Assembly (NCBI RefSeq): GCF_000417875.1
Contig: NW_006920894.1
Coordinates: forward strand, 290,417-354,416
Length of the DNA: 64,000 nucleotides
Reading direction: 5' to 3'
DNA from: Pseudozyma flocculosa PF-1
Taxonomy: Eukaryota > Basidiomycota > Ustilaginomycetes > Ustilaginales > Ustilaginaceae
The position numbers and the translations under genes are program-made. Numbering within the stretch: the first letter of the stretch is position 1; every line of letters starts with the position of its first letter. The notes under the pieces were generated by a model. That model saw only the letters and a list, made by a program, of their open reading frames with translations, searched no databases and had not been told where the DNA came from. This document shows positions 34,374 through 46,200 of this stretch, piece by piece.

Positions 34374-36314
34374 TCAGGAGAGCAACCCGGCGCTGCGCAT
34401 GTTCTGCAGCAGCCTTCGCTCCGCCGGGTTCAGCTCGGCGCCCTCATCGTCGAGGCCCTCACCGTCCTCGAGGTCGCGCAGGCTCGTCGATCCCCTACCC
34501 CCGCCGCCGCTCGACGACCCGAGTCGGTGCCCCATGCCAGGGAAGATGATCCAGTCCTCTGCGCTGTGCGCCCGACCGCTGCCCGCCGACGTTCCACCGC
34601 CCCCAGCGCGCGTGAAGGCGGAGCGGAAGCGGTGCACAAATCCGACAGGCGCGGCCTCCGTCGTCTCACCCTCGCCCGCGCCCGCTCCGGTGCCGTCGTC
34701 GGCCGCCTGCTCCCGCCGCGCCGCATCAACGAGCGACTGGCCCCACCGATAGATCCGCCAGTAGCCCACCACGCTCCGCAGCAGGATGAAGCCGCCGATG
34801 ACCATGAGCAGGTAGGAGAACCACTCGGTCGAGTCGCTCATCGACTGCTGCAGGTCCTGTTGGCTCTGTACGGCGTCGCTCTGCGCTGCGAAGGCGTCGG
34901 CTAACGTCGTCCCCCCGGTCCCGGGTGCGGCCGCACCGGGCAATTCGATGCTGCGACGCAGGATACCGACGGCGCGAGAGACGAGGTGGACAGAACGGCG
35001 CGCCACTTGGTCGCCCATGTCCTCGCCAAACCACGCGCCCTGCAAGCCATCGCCGCCGACCTTGCCCTCGGCGATCTCGGTGGCCCGCTCGCGCAGGTAA
35101 AAGCCGTACTGGATGAGCGTGATGCCCAGGCCGGCCCTGCTGCCGCACCTGGCCGCGTGCGACGTGTGCAGGAGGTAGGTGAGGAGGAAGCCGACAAACT
35201 GGAACGTCATGCTGACCATCATGTTCCACGCGAAGCCAAAGACGTTGCCGACGGGCAGGCCCTCGATGATCAGATCCTCGATGGCACCGACGTGGGCACC
35301 GCCAGGCACCCATCCGAGGCCGTTGGCGAGCGGGTGAAGGCCAGAGGCGGTGCCGAGGATGGTCGTCTCCCAGTAAGGGGGCGTCGCGTCGGCGGCGGCG
35401 ACCTCGTAGGTCGGTGGCAGCGTGTCTTCGGCGAGGTCGTCGTCTTCGCCACGGTCTTCGGAGCCGCTGGCGCCGTTGCGACGAGGTCTCTCTGGCTTGG
35501 CGTTGAGGTTGGCAAAGACGCCGTCCTGGCCGATGCCGCCGCCCATGACGCGGGGTCGCCTGGACTGGCCGCCTGCGCCACCAGGTCCGGATCCGTTGCG
35601 GGAGACGGCCTCGTAGCGCGCGCCCGGGAAGCCCATGCCGACGACCCTGCCGAACCTGCCTAGGGCGAGGCGGGCCCTGTCGAGGCGGGAGAGGTCCTGA
35701 TTCCCGCCCAGAAGGCCGTACTGGCCGTTCGTCGACCGGCCACGGTCCTCGTCCGCGAACCCGAGGTGGAGTTCGTTGGAGCCATCGTGGTCGTGGTCGT
35801 CGTCATCATCATCGTCATGCCCGTCGTCTTGCGAGGCGACTCTGCCATGTTGCGTCTCGCCGGCGGCCGACATGCCAGAGGGTACGCGGGGGCCATGGCC
35901 CTGGTGCGATGATGCGGTGGGAGGTCTCCGCGTTGGTGCGGGGAAGTAGGACGAGGGCCTCTCGAAGTCGTAGGTGGAGCCACCGGGCGTGGTGCGGGCA
36001 GCTGGCGGCGGCGGGTCGTAGGGCCGCGAGAGGGCCGGGTTGGGCTGTGTGACACCGAGCGGATCGTTGATACCGCCGGTGGCGGAGGTGGCGCGACTTG
36101 GATCGTCAGGGAGTGCGTCGCCTGCGTCAAAGAAGACGTCGTTGGATGGTATGTCGATGACGGTGGACTGGGCAGGCCTGGAGAGCGATGCCCTGGACGA
36201 TGCAGGGAGCTCGTTGTACCCGGGGAGGCCGGCTGGGTCGTTTGCCTGGGAGCTCTCGGCGTCGAAAGCGGCGTCGAGCTCGTTTGTGCGCCGGGTGGCG
36301 GAGGGGGGCGCCAT
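34374..36314 (-). CDS. BSD2: Bsd2/Ndfip-family membrane adaptor
   Basis: Bsd2 is a Golgi/endosomal adaptor that recruits the Rsp5 (Nedd4) ubiquitin ligase to metal transporters and other cargo. The single open frame gives 646 residues, longer than yeast Bsd2 (321) owing to a disordered N-terminal half. The WW-binding PY motif is visible as LPPTYEVAAADATPPYWE at about residues 297-315. The family core follows: GLPVGNVFGFAWNMMVSMTF and FQFVGFLLTYLLHTSHAA, then GLGITLIQYGFYLRERA. That is two membrane segments near 358-382 and 388-408, with a third (WFSYLLMVIGGFILLRSVVG) near 498-520. An Asp/His-rich run sits near 165. The ATG at 36314 is taken because the longer upstream frame is not protein-like. 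Confidence 0.9.
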   Translation of the reverse strand: MAPPSATRRTNELDAAFDAESSQANDPAGLPGYNELPASSRASLSRPAQSTVIDIPSNDVFFDAGDALPDDPSRATSATGGINDPLGVTQPNPALSRPYDPPPPAARTTPGGSTYDFERPSSYFPAPTRRPPTASSHQGHGPRVPSGMSAAGETQHGRVASQDDGHDDDDDDDHDHDGSNELHLGFADEDRGRSTNGQYGLLGGNQDLSRLDRARLALGRFGRVVGMGFPGARYEAVSRNGSGPGGAGGQSRRPRVMGGGIGQDGVFANLNAKPERPRRNGASGSEDRGEDDDLAEDTLPPTYEVAAADATPPYWETTILGTASGLHPLANGLGWVPGGAHVGAIEDLIIEGLPVGNVFGFAWNMMVSMTFQFVGFLLTYLLHTSHAARCGSRAGLGITLIQYGFYLRERATEIAEGKVGGDGLQGAWFGEDMGDQVARRSVHLVSRAVGILRRSIELPGAAAPGTGGTTLADAFAAQSDAVQSQQDLQQSMSDSTEWFSYLLMVIGGFILLRSVVGYWRIYRWGQSLVDAARREQAADDGTGAGAGEGETTEAAPVGFVHRFRSAFTRAGGGGTSAGSGRAHSAEDWIIFPGMGHRLGSSSGGGGRGSTSLRDLEDGEGLDDEGAELNPAERRLLQNMRSAGLLS

Positions 36315-37095
36315 GTCGGGCCGGCGGGGCGGCGGTGCCCTGTTCACAGGAACTGGAGAGGAGCTTGGCGACGGAGCGGTATGCGAAGGGCTGGAAAGGG
36401 GTGGCGGCGAGCGAGGTTTACAAGATGATATGGGGGCGAGCCCCCGAGTACGACCCGAGGGGGGGACGAGTTGGCCGGCCGAGTGTGGAGGGTGTGCCAC
36501 GTAGCGAGGTGCGATCGAGTTGCGGATCCACTTGAAGCTCGAGTGAAGGAGCGAGGTGGGGGGTATGCTTGTGATGAGCTGTGCTGACGGAAGGACGGAT
36601 GACGGTGGTCGAAGATGAAGGGGGTAGGGGCGGGGGAAGCAGCGGTGGGCGGGTTGATGATGGTGGCGAGGAGCCCATGCATACGTACACACGACGACAG
36701 CCTGCTCCTGGCCTCCCAACACGGGTCTTGGCGTTGGTCGGGCGTCGGGCCTGGCCTGGCTGCACTGCCCCGCCTGATGATGGCGTGGCCTGGCGGGGGC
36801 CTGGCCTGGCCCGACTGTTCTGGTCTGGCAAGCCGTCCGGCCCGCATGCAGAGCTGCATTCGGCCCAACTTCGGCCATAACAGCTCTCGAGAGGGAGAGA
36901 GAGGACCCGGGTGTTGGAGAGGACCGAGGCCTGGCCCAAACGCAAGTCAGCCAGCCAACTAGCCAGCCAGCCTGCCTGGACGGGGTGCTCGATCCTGTCT
37001 TCGGGTGCTCACCATCCTCGTCCTCCTCCTCGATCGCTCCTCTCCCTTGCCATCTCTCGCCTCGGCGCGTCGCACTCGCCGCAGCCATTCCGATT
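36315..37095. promoter_or_regulatory. Divergent promoter region, BSD2 / RINT1
   Basis: A 781-bp head-to-head region. Recurrent upstream element copies lie at 36747-36760 and 36797-36812, and AGCC tetranucleotide repeats at 36949-36978. Sequence before each start is leader-like. No gene is seen. Confidence 0.6.
36747..36812. repeat. Paired GGGCCTGGCCTGGC elements
   Basis: Two copies of GGGCCTGGCCTGGC, about 50 bases apart, lie in the middle of a divergent promoter. Confidence 0.6.
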
Positions 37096-40000
37096 ATGCC
37101 CGCTCTGGTGCAGGCAACTCGCAGTGGCGACGCCCCCGCGCCAACTATAGCCCAGCCGCACCACGTACCACGCCTCGTCCGTCCCCCTCCGACCAACGAC
37201 TGCCAAAACCATGTCCTCGAACACCTCAACTCGACCCTCCCAAAGCTCGCTGCGCAGCAACCCAGCCGTCCCTACTCTGCTTTGCCCTCGTCCGACGCCC
37301 TCAGAGCGCACCTCGACCGCCTCAGAGATGCACATCGCCAGGCACAGCAGAACACCATCGACGCAGAGACCACCCTCCGAAGGCAGCTCATCGCCAGCCT
37401 CTCGTCGGTAAAGGCCCTCCGGCAACGCCTCGAGCACCTCCCAGACGGAATTGCAGCCACCGAGGATCAGTTGCTCGACCTATGCGAAAACCTCGTCGGT
37501 TCATCTTCTTCCGCTCTCCAGCACGGTGCCCCCGCAGAGTCCAGCCGTGGTGCCTCGAAAACCCTCCTCAAGCGACTCGAGCAACTGCACAACGCCATCG
37601 AGAAGCTCACACAGGCAAAGGCCTACTTCAGCCTCCTCGCAAAGGCAGAGGATCTCCGTCTCGCCATTGCAAAGCAGGAGGAGGCTGCTGCCACTGCCAC
37701 CTCCCGGGCTCAAGACGATGGTCAGGTCACCGCTCTCGATCTCCTCGCCGAGCTTCACCTCCACGTCCAGCGCTGCGAGAGACTCTTGCGCGCAGACTCC
37801 TCGCCCATCAAAGCCATCCCCTTCCTGCAGGCTCAGCGCGATGCTGCCCTGTCCCTGATGCGCAAGGCTCGCATCACCCGCCTGCAGCGCGCGCTCGCAG
37901 CCAGCAACTGGCCCGACCGAAGGCCTGGCAAGTCGGCAGAAGGCGACCACGATGACTTTACCGACGACGGGGCTGCTCCACCTGCAGCAGACTTTGCCAG
38001 GTCAGAGAGCGTGCGCGAGGCCTGGTCGGACCTCTGCCACCTCCAGGACCAGGCCGAACGACTGGGACTCATGCCGCGAGCCACGGCCAAGCCTCGGACG
38101 AAGCGCAGGCACGGGTCGGCGACAGACGAGGGCAAGCGGGTCGCAGCCGGATCCGACGACTATGTGCCGCTCTTGGCGACCCAGGTCGTCATCGAGCCCT
38201 TGCTGCTGCGCTTCCGCTACCACTTTGACGGCACCCGCCCCACAAACCGGCTCGACAAGCCCGAGTGGTACCTCAGCCACATCGCCTCCCTCATCCGCTC
38301 CCAGACCGCCCTCTTCCAGCCGCCCATCCGCGGCGTGCCTGGTTCTGGCGGGCCGATCGCCAGGCTCTGTCGCTTCTACGCCAATACGCAGCTCGAGGGC
38401 AAGGAGCGCAGGGCGTTCCGCTACATCGACACCTACGCGGAGATGCTGCACGGCCTGCTGACGCCCTTGCGCCGCAAGCTCGCATCGTCGATGCCATCGC
38501 TGCTCGAGCATCCCTCGCTGCTGGCGCACACTGTCTTCCAGGCGCTCACTTTTGATGCCGACCTTGGCGAGCAGTTCCCTGCCTCGCGTGCGGTGCTCGA
38601 CAATGCCGGCACCGCCAAGCTCGCCGACGACATCCTGGCGAACCGGGAATGGTTTGTTCGCTGGCTCGAGGGAGAGAAGGAGTTTGCGCTGCGCAGGTTC
38701 GACGAGGCCGTCGATGCTCCGGACGCATGGGCCATCGGTGCCTCTGACTCGATCGCCGAGGATGACGAGCAGATCTACGTCGCACAGGCGTCGCGAGATG
38801 TGGCTGAGGGCGGGTCGAAAACGACCAAGTCGGCGCGAGCCGTCGTCGAGATTCTAGAGAGCGTCACCGAGCGCTACCGCCCGCTGCCCTCGCTCGAGCA
38901 GCGACTCTCGTTCTTGGCCATGGTCCAGCTTCCCATCCTTCGGGCATACCACCAACGACTCTCCAAGAGCCTCGACGCCTTCGAGTCGCTCTCGAGCGCG
39001 TTTGCGCGCGCCATGCCTGGCGAGATCTCGGCCGGCCTGGGCGCGGCAGCCGGCGTGTCGACAGGGACGAGCGACTCGGACATGGTCCGTGGACTGCGCG
39101 GGCTCGGTCGGCTGATCAAGGCGATGCTGTCCGCCTCGTTCATCTGCGAGGAGCTGGACCGATGGGCCGAGACGGCCTTTTTCGTCGAGCTGTCCGAGGA
39201 CCTGCAGGGCACCGAGGAAGGGCAGAAGCTCGCGCTGGGCCTCAAGCGGGACGACGAGGCGGAGCAAGATCGCGAGCTCGACGCCGCCAGCCTGGGCACG
39301 CTGCTGAGACGCGGTCTGAAGCGGGGAGCGGCCAACGCCCGACCGACCACGCCCAACTCGGCTACCACGGCTCCTTCGGCCGGCACCCTGGCCGCAAGGT
39401 CGGAGGGGACCGGTACAGCCGCACCCTCGCAGTCCCTCGACGATGCAGGTCGGTTCGGGGTATGGGCGGAGCCCCGGCGCAAGTTTGGCGAAGTGGTCGC
39501 GCGCGCAACGAACGGCGTCGAGAAGCTGATTGTGAGCGAGGTGCTCGAGCAGCTGCGGCCCTACGCGCACCGCAACTGGAACACTGCAGGCCGAGAGGCT
39601 CGACGAGATCAAGGTGGCGAAGTTGCAACGCAAGGCGGAGACGATGACGAGGCGGACGAGGATGGGGATGACGAGGAAGGCGTGCCTACGCCGTCGCTTG
39701 TGCCTTCGCTCTCGATCCTGTCGACGCATCTCTCGCACCTCGTTGCGATCCTGGAAGCGCCACAGTCGATTCCCATCTATCGCCACGTAGCCGCTTCGAT
39801 CAGCAACGCCGTCATCGAGCGGGTCGTCATGGCCGGTGGGTACCCCCTTTCTCGCATCACAATGTCGCCTCAGTGCGATGGGATCAATCTGACGATAACT
39901 GACACCGACCCTCCTCTTGGTCCACCACTCGCATTCAGGAGGATCCCACCGTTTCATCTACCCCTCCTCGGTGCGATTCAAATCCGACTTCGAAGCGGGG

Positions 40001-40342
40001 TGGATGCACGCCGTCTCTTCATCTTCGTCTTCTTCGGCATCTCGAGCGACGAAATTCGGTCGGAACCCGAGCGCGCCGTGGAAGCAGCTGCGCGACGTCG
40101 CCACGCTCCTCTCCCTCCCCACATCCTCCCCATCCTCGGCATCGGCAGCGGCAGCAACGAGGGATGAGGGGACGGTATGGACACTGGCCAAAGCCACGCG
40201 TCTCCTCTTTGACGATGAACGCGGACCGGCGTGGGAGGACGAGGTCACGTCGTTCCAGGATCAACTTGGCGTCGATCTACAGTCACTCGGTATCGCCAGA
40301 GCTAGGGAGACGGTGAGGAGGAGAGTGGAATGTTGGCGTTGA
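37096..40342 (+). CDS. RINT1/Tip20-family vesicle tether subunit
   Basis: This is a predicted subunit of the Dsl1/NRZ complex, which tethers Golgi-derived COPI vesicles at the ER. Exons 37096-39835 and 39939-40342 give 1047 residues, longer than human RINT1 (about 790). The N-terminal third is helical with coiled coil (about 35-260). The family core is clear: LDKPEWYLSHIASLIRSQTA and LEGKERRAFRYIDTYAEMLH, then PSLLAHTVFQALTFDADL. The C-terminal exon has RFIYPSSVRFKSDFEAGW and ends in DQLGVDLQSLGIARARETV. An acidic insertion (about residues 855-870) precedes the last part. Fungal members are named Tip20 or RINT1, and I do not choose between them. The ATG at 37096 is used; no better conserved start is visible and a few upstream residues could differ. 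Confidence 0.88.
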
Positions 40343-40807
40343 TCTCCTCCCCTCCCCTTCCCTCCCCTACTGCTCCCGCTTCAACCCTGCAATGACGACG
40401 ACGACGGCTTCCCCTCCTCCTCTTATTTCCCTCTGTAGCCCTCGCGCGGTGACGCTTGTCTTCGTGAGCTACGTCTCATGTTCGTGGCATCGAGAATTAG
40501 GGAACCGGTGAGGAAGCGGAGAGGGGTATGTACATGCACACGCTTCTGCTGTGCGCTCGGGAATCGCAGATTCGTCAGCCGCCCCCGAAACTGGGCCACG
40601 GCGAGGCTGGTTTGGGAAATGTTCTGGTAGACGACGGCATCCGTCGGCTCAGGGACGATTAGGCAGACAGACAGGCAGGCGGGCGGGCCGACGGGCGGGC
40701 GCGGGGCTAAGCGGTGCCATGAAGGAGGGCGGATCCGGCATCCAAGGGGTGGCGACAGGAGATGATGCCAGCTGAGACCGACGCGGGAGGGGCCCTCTTT
40801 GCGAAGT
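40343..40807. other. Convergent 3' region, RINT1 / SEC4
   Basis: A 465-bp tail-to-tail spacer with a GGGCGGGC-rich patch near 40680-40710. No gene is seen. Confidence 0.5.
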
Positions 40808-41923
40808 CTAAGAGCAGCAGCCGCCCGCCTGACCAGTGCGGTTTCCGCCGCCGGCGACGTTGACGTTGCCGGCCGCACCGCCGTCTCCGAGGCCGGCGCC
40901 CGACGATGGTGCCGAGGCGGCGGCCGTGTCGATCAGGCGGGCCTTGACCTCGCGGGCGAGGTTGAAAAAGGCCTCTTCGACGTTGGCGTTGCTCTTGGCG
41001 CTCGTCTCGATGTAGGGGATGCCGAGCTCGCGGGCCAGCTCCTCGCCCTGCTCGGTGGTGACGGCGCGCTTCTCCTCCCAGTCCGACTTGTTGCCGACGA
41101 GGATCTTGGACACGCCCTCGGACGCGTGCTGCTCGATGTTCGAGTGCCAGGTGCGCACGTTCTGGAAGCTCTTTTCGTCGGTCACGTCAAACACGAGCAG
41201 GATGCCCATGGCGCCGCGGTAGTAGGCCGTCGTAATCGTGCGGAAGCGCTCCTGGCCCGCCGTGTCCCAGATCTGCAGCTTGATCCGCTTGCCGTCGAGC
41301 TCTATCGTGCGGATCTTGAAGTCGATGCCGATCGTCGTGATGAAGGAGGGCGTCCACGCATCGTCGCAGAATCGCAGCAGCAGGCACGACTTGCCGACAC
41401 CTGGTCGGCGGTGTGAAGGCGGCCAAGAGGAAGGAGGTGAGGTGTCAGGATCAGCATCAGCCGCGGGCAGCACCACGAGTCGGGATGACAGCGTCTGGGC
41501 CTGGCACTCACCGGAGTCGCCGATGAGGAGCAGCTTGATGAGGAAATCGTAGTGAGGGTTAGGCATGTTGGAGGCGGTGATGGGCTTGAGCTTGTGACGG
41601 ACGGTTCCAATAGACCTGGACACGTATTCGGAGACGTTCGAGCGCGGAGGCTGCGTCGCAGGCGAAGACTTCGGGCCGTCGTTCACGGGGGCAGGACGCG
41701 GGCGATCCTGGCTGCGCTTGGGGACGTCCGGTTTGCACGCGGACGAAGGCGAGGCTGCGGCGCCACCACCAGCAGCAGCAGCGGCGGCAGAAGAGTCAAA
41801 GGTGTCCGGATGGCGGTCAGAGGTCGGGGTCGCATCGTCGTCGATATCGTCGACGAACGAGGCGACCGGAGGGTCGGTACGGATGGTCGGGTTCGAGACG
41901 TAGGTTTCGGTGAGCATCACCAT
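40808..41923 (-). CDS. SEC4: Rab8/Sec4-family GTPase (exocytosis), possible long N-terminus
   Basis: This GTPase directs post-Golgi secretory vesicles to the growth site. Exons 41923-41512 and 41400-40808 join inside the P-loop (GDSG|VGKS). The conserved domain begins at [14 protein letters not shown] (ATG at 41566) and gives 215 residues, the usual Sec4 length. [29 protein letters not shown] and ETSAKSNAN are intact, and the protein ends GGCCS, a prenylation site. The open frame continues 119 codons upstream to an ATG at 41923 in a near-ideal context (ACCATGG), giving 334 residues. The extension is acidic then Ala/Ser/Pro-rich and ends in [12 protein letters not shown]. Both starts are plausible; the long model is listed because scanning ribosomes would meet that ATG first if it is transcribed. 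Confidence 0.9.
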   Translation of the reverse strand: MVMLTETYVSNPTIRTDPPVASFVDDIDDDATPTSDRHPDTFDSSAAAAAAGGGAAASPSSACKPDVPKRSQDRPRPAPVNDGPKSSPATQPPRSNVSEYVSRSIGTVRHKLKPITASNMPNPHYDFLIKLLLIGDSGECQAQTLSSRLVVLPAADADPDTSPPSSWPPSHRRPGVGKSCLLLRFCDDAWTPSFITTIGIDFKIRTIELDGKRIKLQIWDTAGQERFRTITTAYYRGAMGILLVFDVTDEKSFQNVRTWHSNIEQHASEGVSKILVGNKSDWEEKRAVTTEQGEELARELGIPYIETSAKSNANVEEAFFNLAREVKARLIDTAAASAPSSGAGLGDGGAAGNVNVAGGGNRTGQAGGCCS

Positions 41924-43202
41924 GGTCGGTGTGATGGCGTCGATGTGGGGTTGCAGTGGTTGGAGGGTGAGTGGACCAGAGGAGCGCAGCAAATGGCAGG
42001 TGGGAGAGGCAAGGCAAGGCAAGGCAAGGCAAGGCAAGAAGAGAAGCAAGGATATGAGTAGGTGAAGGGGGAAGGCGGGTGAGCGACGCTGACGGCGAGC
42101 GGACGAGGCTTGTCGCGTGGCAGTGCGGGGCGTGTGCAGCGAGCCTTCTCGCTGGCGACCTCTATGTAGGTCGACGGCGGCAGCGATAGCGGAACCACGA
42201 CGGCGTATTGTTCTCTGAGGGCGTATCTAGGCCGGTTACAACTCCCATCGTGGTTGCCGCAGAACCCTCGGCGCAGCACCTGCCCGTGCAAGGCCGCCGC
42301 TAAGGTTGGCTTCCGAAGAACCAGCGCGCCAGCCTGTCGATCCAGTCACGACTGCGGAAGAGCCGGCCTGGACAACTTTCTGAAGGCCCAGGCGGAGCAG
42401 TCCCGAGTTGCTGCGACGATGTCGAAATCCTTTCGCGACCCACTTCGTTCGGGCGCCATGGCATCGGCCAACCCGAAATTGGCCCAACCGCTGCGGACCA
42501 GCTGGACAAGGCTCGACTCACGTTGCTCCTTAGGCAGTAGTGGCGTGGGCGCAGGCTTTGATCGCTGTCGCCAAGGGCTGGTCTATACACGAGGATAGGT
42601 CCGTAAAGGCGATAGGGCGACGAAAGGTTGGTTCGTGTAGAGTGTCGGACGCGAGCAATAATGAGGGGATGATGGCATGAGGGCAACTTTCAAAGTGCAG
42701 GTGCGCTGTGAGCTGGGGCGGGCGTCGGAGCGGGCCGACAAGCAGGCCAGGGTCGTTTGGGCGGCTCGGCCCTCGAATCGGGGCGCGGGGGAAATGGATC
42801 GACGAACGCGGGCAGCTTTTTGGGTTAGGCCTGCCTGGGCCTGGGCCTGACCCTCGTTGGCTGGCGAGCGAGTAGTGGGGTGGAGGACGAGCTCCGACGG
42901 CCGGTGAGGTCAGTCAGGCGGTTTGGCCGATTCTTGCCGCGCGAGAGACTCTGCCGCTCGTTGGGCCAAAGCAAGACCCTGGCCCAGCTGTGCTTGTTGG
43001 CCGGTGTCCGAAATTCGAGCGGGGGCCTGGCTGCTGGCCAACTTTTTTTCCCGCGAAGATTCTTCGTGCCAGGGCCGTCCGACTGTCTCTGCCTTCGCTG
43101 TCTTCCGACAGCCACCGCCTCACCTCGACTTCTTCTTCCACCCATCACGGCCAGTCAGCCCAGAGCAGCTTCAGCCTCGACTTCGGAAGGCATCCGATCA
43201 CG
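41924..43202. promoter_or_regulatory. Divergent promoter region, SEC4 / UTP6
   Basis: A 1.28-kb head-to-head region. AGGCA direct repeats (GGCAAGGCAAGGCAAGGCAA) lie at about 42009-42036. Recurrent GGCCTG units are at 42828-42851, with more TGGCC units near 42970 and 43025-43040. Leader-like C/T-rich sequence precedes UTP6. No gene is seen. Confidence 0.6.
42828..42851. repeat. GGCCTGCCTGGGCCTGGGCCTGAC element
   Basis: A diverged tandem copy of the recurrent upstream element, about 350 bp before the UTP6 start. Confidence 0.55.
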
Positions 43203-46200
43203 ATGGAGCGCGTCCAGTATCACCTGGAGCGCTCGCTCCCGCAGCTGCAGCTGCTCGACGAGGCCGGCGTCTTTACCAAGGAGCAGCTGCACTCCATCAC
43301 CACGCAGCGGCAGTCGCACGAGGCGCGGCTGATCCGAAGGGCGCCCCAAAAGGTCGACTTTCTCCGCTATGCCGACTTTGAGCAGAACCTCTCCGACCTC
43401 ATCGTCGCCAAGGCGGTGCGTATGGAGCTCGGCAGGCACTTTACGCAGCAGAACTACGCCCTGCACACCGGCCACATTGTGTCGGTCTGGGAGAGGCTCG
43501 TCCGCCGATTCAAGTGGGACGTCGACAGCTGGCAGCGCTACATTGAGTGGGCCAACAAGCGCAAGATGCGGGTCGTCGTCGGTCGCCTGTACGCCCGCGC
43601 CCTCTCGCTCCACCCCAACAAGATTCCGCTCTGGCTTTCGGCAGCCTCTCACGAGCTCAACAACAACTCGAGCACCACAGCCGCGCGCTCTCTTCTTCAG
43701 CGGGCGCTCCGACAGAATGCGCTTCCCTGGAAGCCTCGCGATGCAGCGGCCAGTGCGGCCGACGGGCTGAAGCGGAAGAGTGCCGATGGGGCGGATGAGA
43801 CCGGCAAGAAGCTCAGGACCGGCGATGCTTCGACTTCTGCGCCCCCTTCGACGGCTGTATCTGGGCCCCTGAAGCTCAAACTCTCAGCACGGGAGACGGA
43901 CCTGCTCCGCCTCTGGGTCGAATACTTCCGCATGGAGCTCGTCTTCATCGAGCGGCTGCGGAGGAGGTGGATCGTGCTCGGGATCCAGTGGGAGGGCGAC
44001 GATGCGCAGTCGTCAGAGGTACGGAGCGACGATCCCGAGGTGTCTGCTGCCGCACAGACGCTCCAGGACGAGGCGGACCTGGACGAAGGTGCCGCAGAGG
44101 AGAACGAAAAGGTGCTTCTCTCGCAGGTGCCCGAGAGGGAGGAGGGCGTCGAGGTCGACACCGACGCCAACGGCCGCTCCGCGCGACCATCGGAGCCCGC
44201 TGCCGCCTCGTCCTGCAAGCCCAACACCTTCACTCAGCGAGCCGCTGCCGACATCCCCGAAGCCCAACTCTCGATCCTGCGCGGATCGATCCCCGTATTC
44301 TTGGTGTCCAACGCCCTGTCGACGCTGCCCCCATCGCTGCACTTTGTCTTCCTGCTGGCCCTGCTCGAGCTCTTCCGCAACTTTCCCTTTGCCGACTCGG
44401 CAGGTGGGACGATCTCGGGCCAGCAGTCTTCCAAAGCTAAGGCGACCGTCCAGACCCACGCCACCCGGAGTGGAGAAAAGCTGCGAAGGAGGCTGATTGA
44501 TACCGTCTACGGCTTCCTCTCGGACCGCGAGCGCTGGGGATGGAGGTACTATGCGCCCGTCGCCACGTTGGTCGCCACCCGTACGTTCCGCGACCCCGTC
44601 GAGAAGCTCCTGTCGGTCGAGGAGGAGATGGAGGTCGAGGCCGAGGCCCAAGACGAGCTTCGCGATGGCCAGCGGCTCACGAAGGCCAGCACGCTGCGCA
44701 CCACGTTCTCCGAAGATTCGGATGCGCTGCTGGACCTGGCGGAATGGATCCGCATGGGCGGAGGTCACCGCTCGGCTTCGTCGAGCAGCTCCACCGCTCT
44801 CCGCCTCACGCTGCACTTGCTCGAGGCCGCTTTGGTCGATCCAGTCGAGGGCGAGAGCGGTAAGACGGAACCATCGCTCCTCTCGCTGAGGTTGGCGAGG
44901 AATGGTTTGGTTCCGCAGGCGGTCCAGCAGGTGGTCGAGACGATGCGGCCGCTTTGCGCCGCAGCGCCTCTCCCGACGTCCGCCGCCTCGCTGCTCAGCT
45001 CTTTCAATGCCAAGTCGGACTTCTACACTGCCGCCACGCTGCTGCTCAACCTGCTGAGCGATCCGACGCGGTCGTCGATCGACGAGCCTAACCTGCTCAA
45101 ATACATCGACGCGGTACGGACGGAGCTGATTGCCGAAGCTCGCAAGGTCGGCCACGGCGTCGAGAGCGGACAGATGCGCGCATCGATGCTGAGGCGCAAG
45201 TTCGGCGCTCTTGTCGGCTCCGACGACGTCGAGGCGGCTGAGACCGGCGACAAGCGACGCAAGAAACTCCTCAAGGCGATCAAAGAGGCCGAGGAAGCTA
45301 CGGCGCCAGCATCCAAGGGCGGCTTCCCGGGCAACGAGGATCTCTGGCGCCTGCGCATTGAGCTCAAGCTGGCTCTGACGTCGCTCGAAGACGACGACGC
45401 CGAGGCGAGGCGGCAGAAGCTGTCGGCGGAGTGGAATCGCGGCCTTCTGGCTTGCTCGAATTCCGAGCTCGACTCGGAGCTGGTCGATGGCGAAGAGGTT
45501 GGCGACGATGTTTCCGCCCTGCAAGGCGGGCTCTGGAACGCCTACCTCGAGTGGGTCCAAGGCGAGGTTGAGCAGATGATCGTCGAGGGCGGTGCCAAGG
45601 AAGCCAAGGCGGTCAAGAAGGCCACCAAGTGGATGCATGCCGAGTACGAGGTAAGCTTGCTGTTCGTCGGCGGTCAACAGCGATGCACGGAGAATGTCTC
45701 ACTGACAAAGTTCTTGACGCCCTCCTCTTCGTGCCCGACTTCACGGCGTAGACGGCGATCCGCACCACCTCTTCGCTCCTCTCCCGTTCCACGGTATCGT
45801 CGGTGCGCGCCACATCCAACCTGGCGACCCTGCAAGCGAAGAAGCAGTCGACGCACGACCTTGTCCTCAAGCGCTACGTCGCACTCTGCGCCGAGCTGGA
45901 TGCCCGTCGCTCGCCGTCGTCCGGCACGAAGGCGTCCAGCCTGGACCGAGCAATCGACCACTGCCTCTCGTCGTCGTTCGGAAGTCAGGGCTTTTACAAG
46001 TTTGTCATCGATCTCCTCACCGAGCTCCGATCCACCCTCGCCGCCTCCACGGACGGCGCTGAAACCGAAGAAGAGACCGCGTCAGAGACCACGAGGGCAA
46101 CCGTGGCCAAGCTGGACAACCGCATCTCGCACCTCTACCAACGCAGCATCGACCTGCACTCGTCCCGCCTCTCGACATCCTCCACGCGTCGATCCTCGTC

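Noticed and set aside
36985..37095. Extending RINT1 upstream to a GTG at 36985
   Set aside because: There is no ATG in that part and the sequence is leader-like; the first ATG in frame is at 37096.
44013..45677. A 554-codon frame antisense to UTP6
   Set aside because: A shadow of the coding strand with no recognisable motif.
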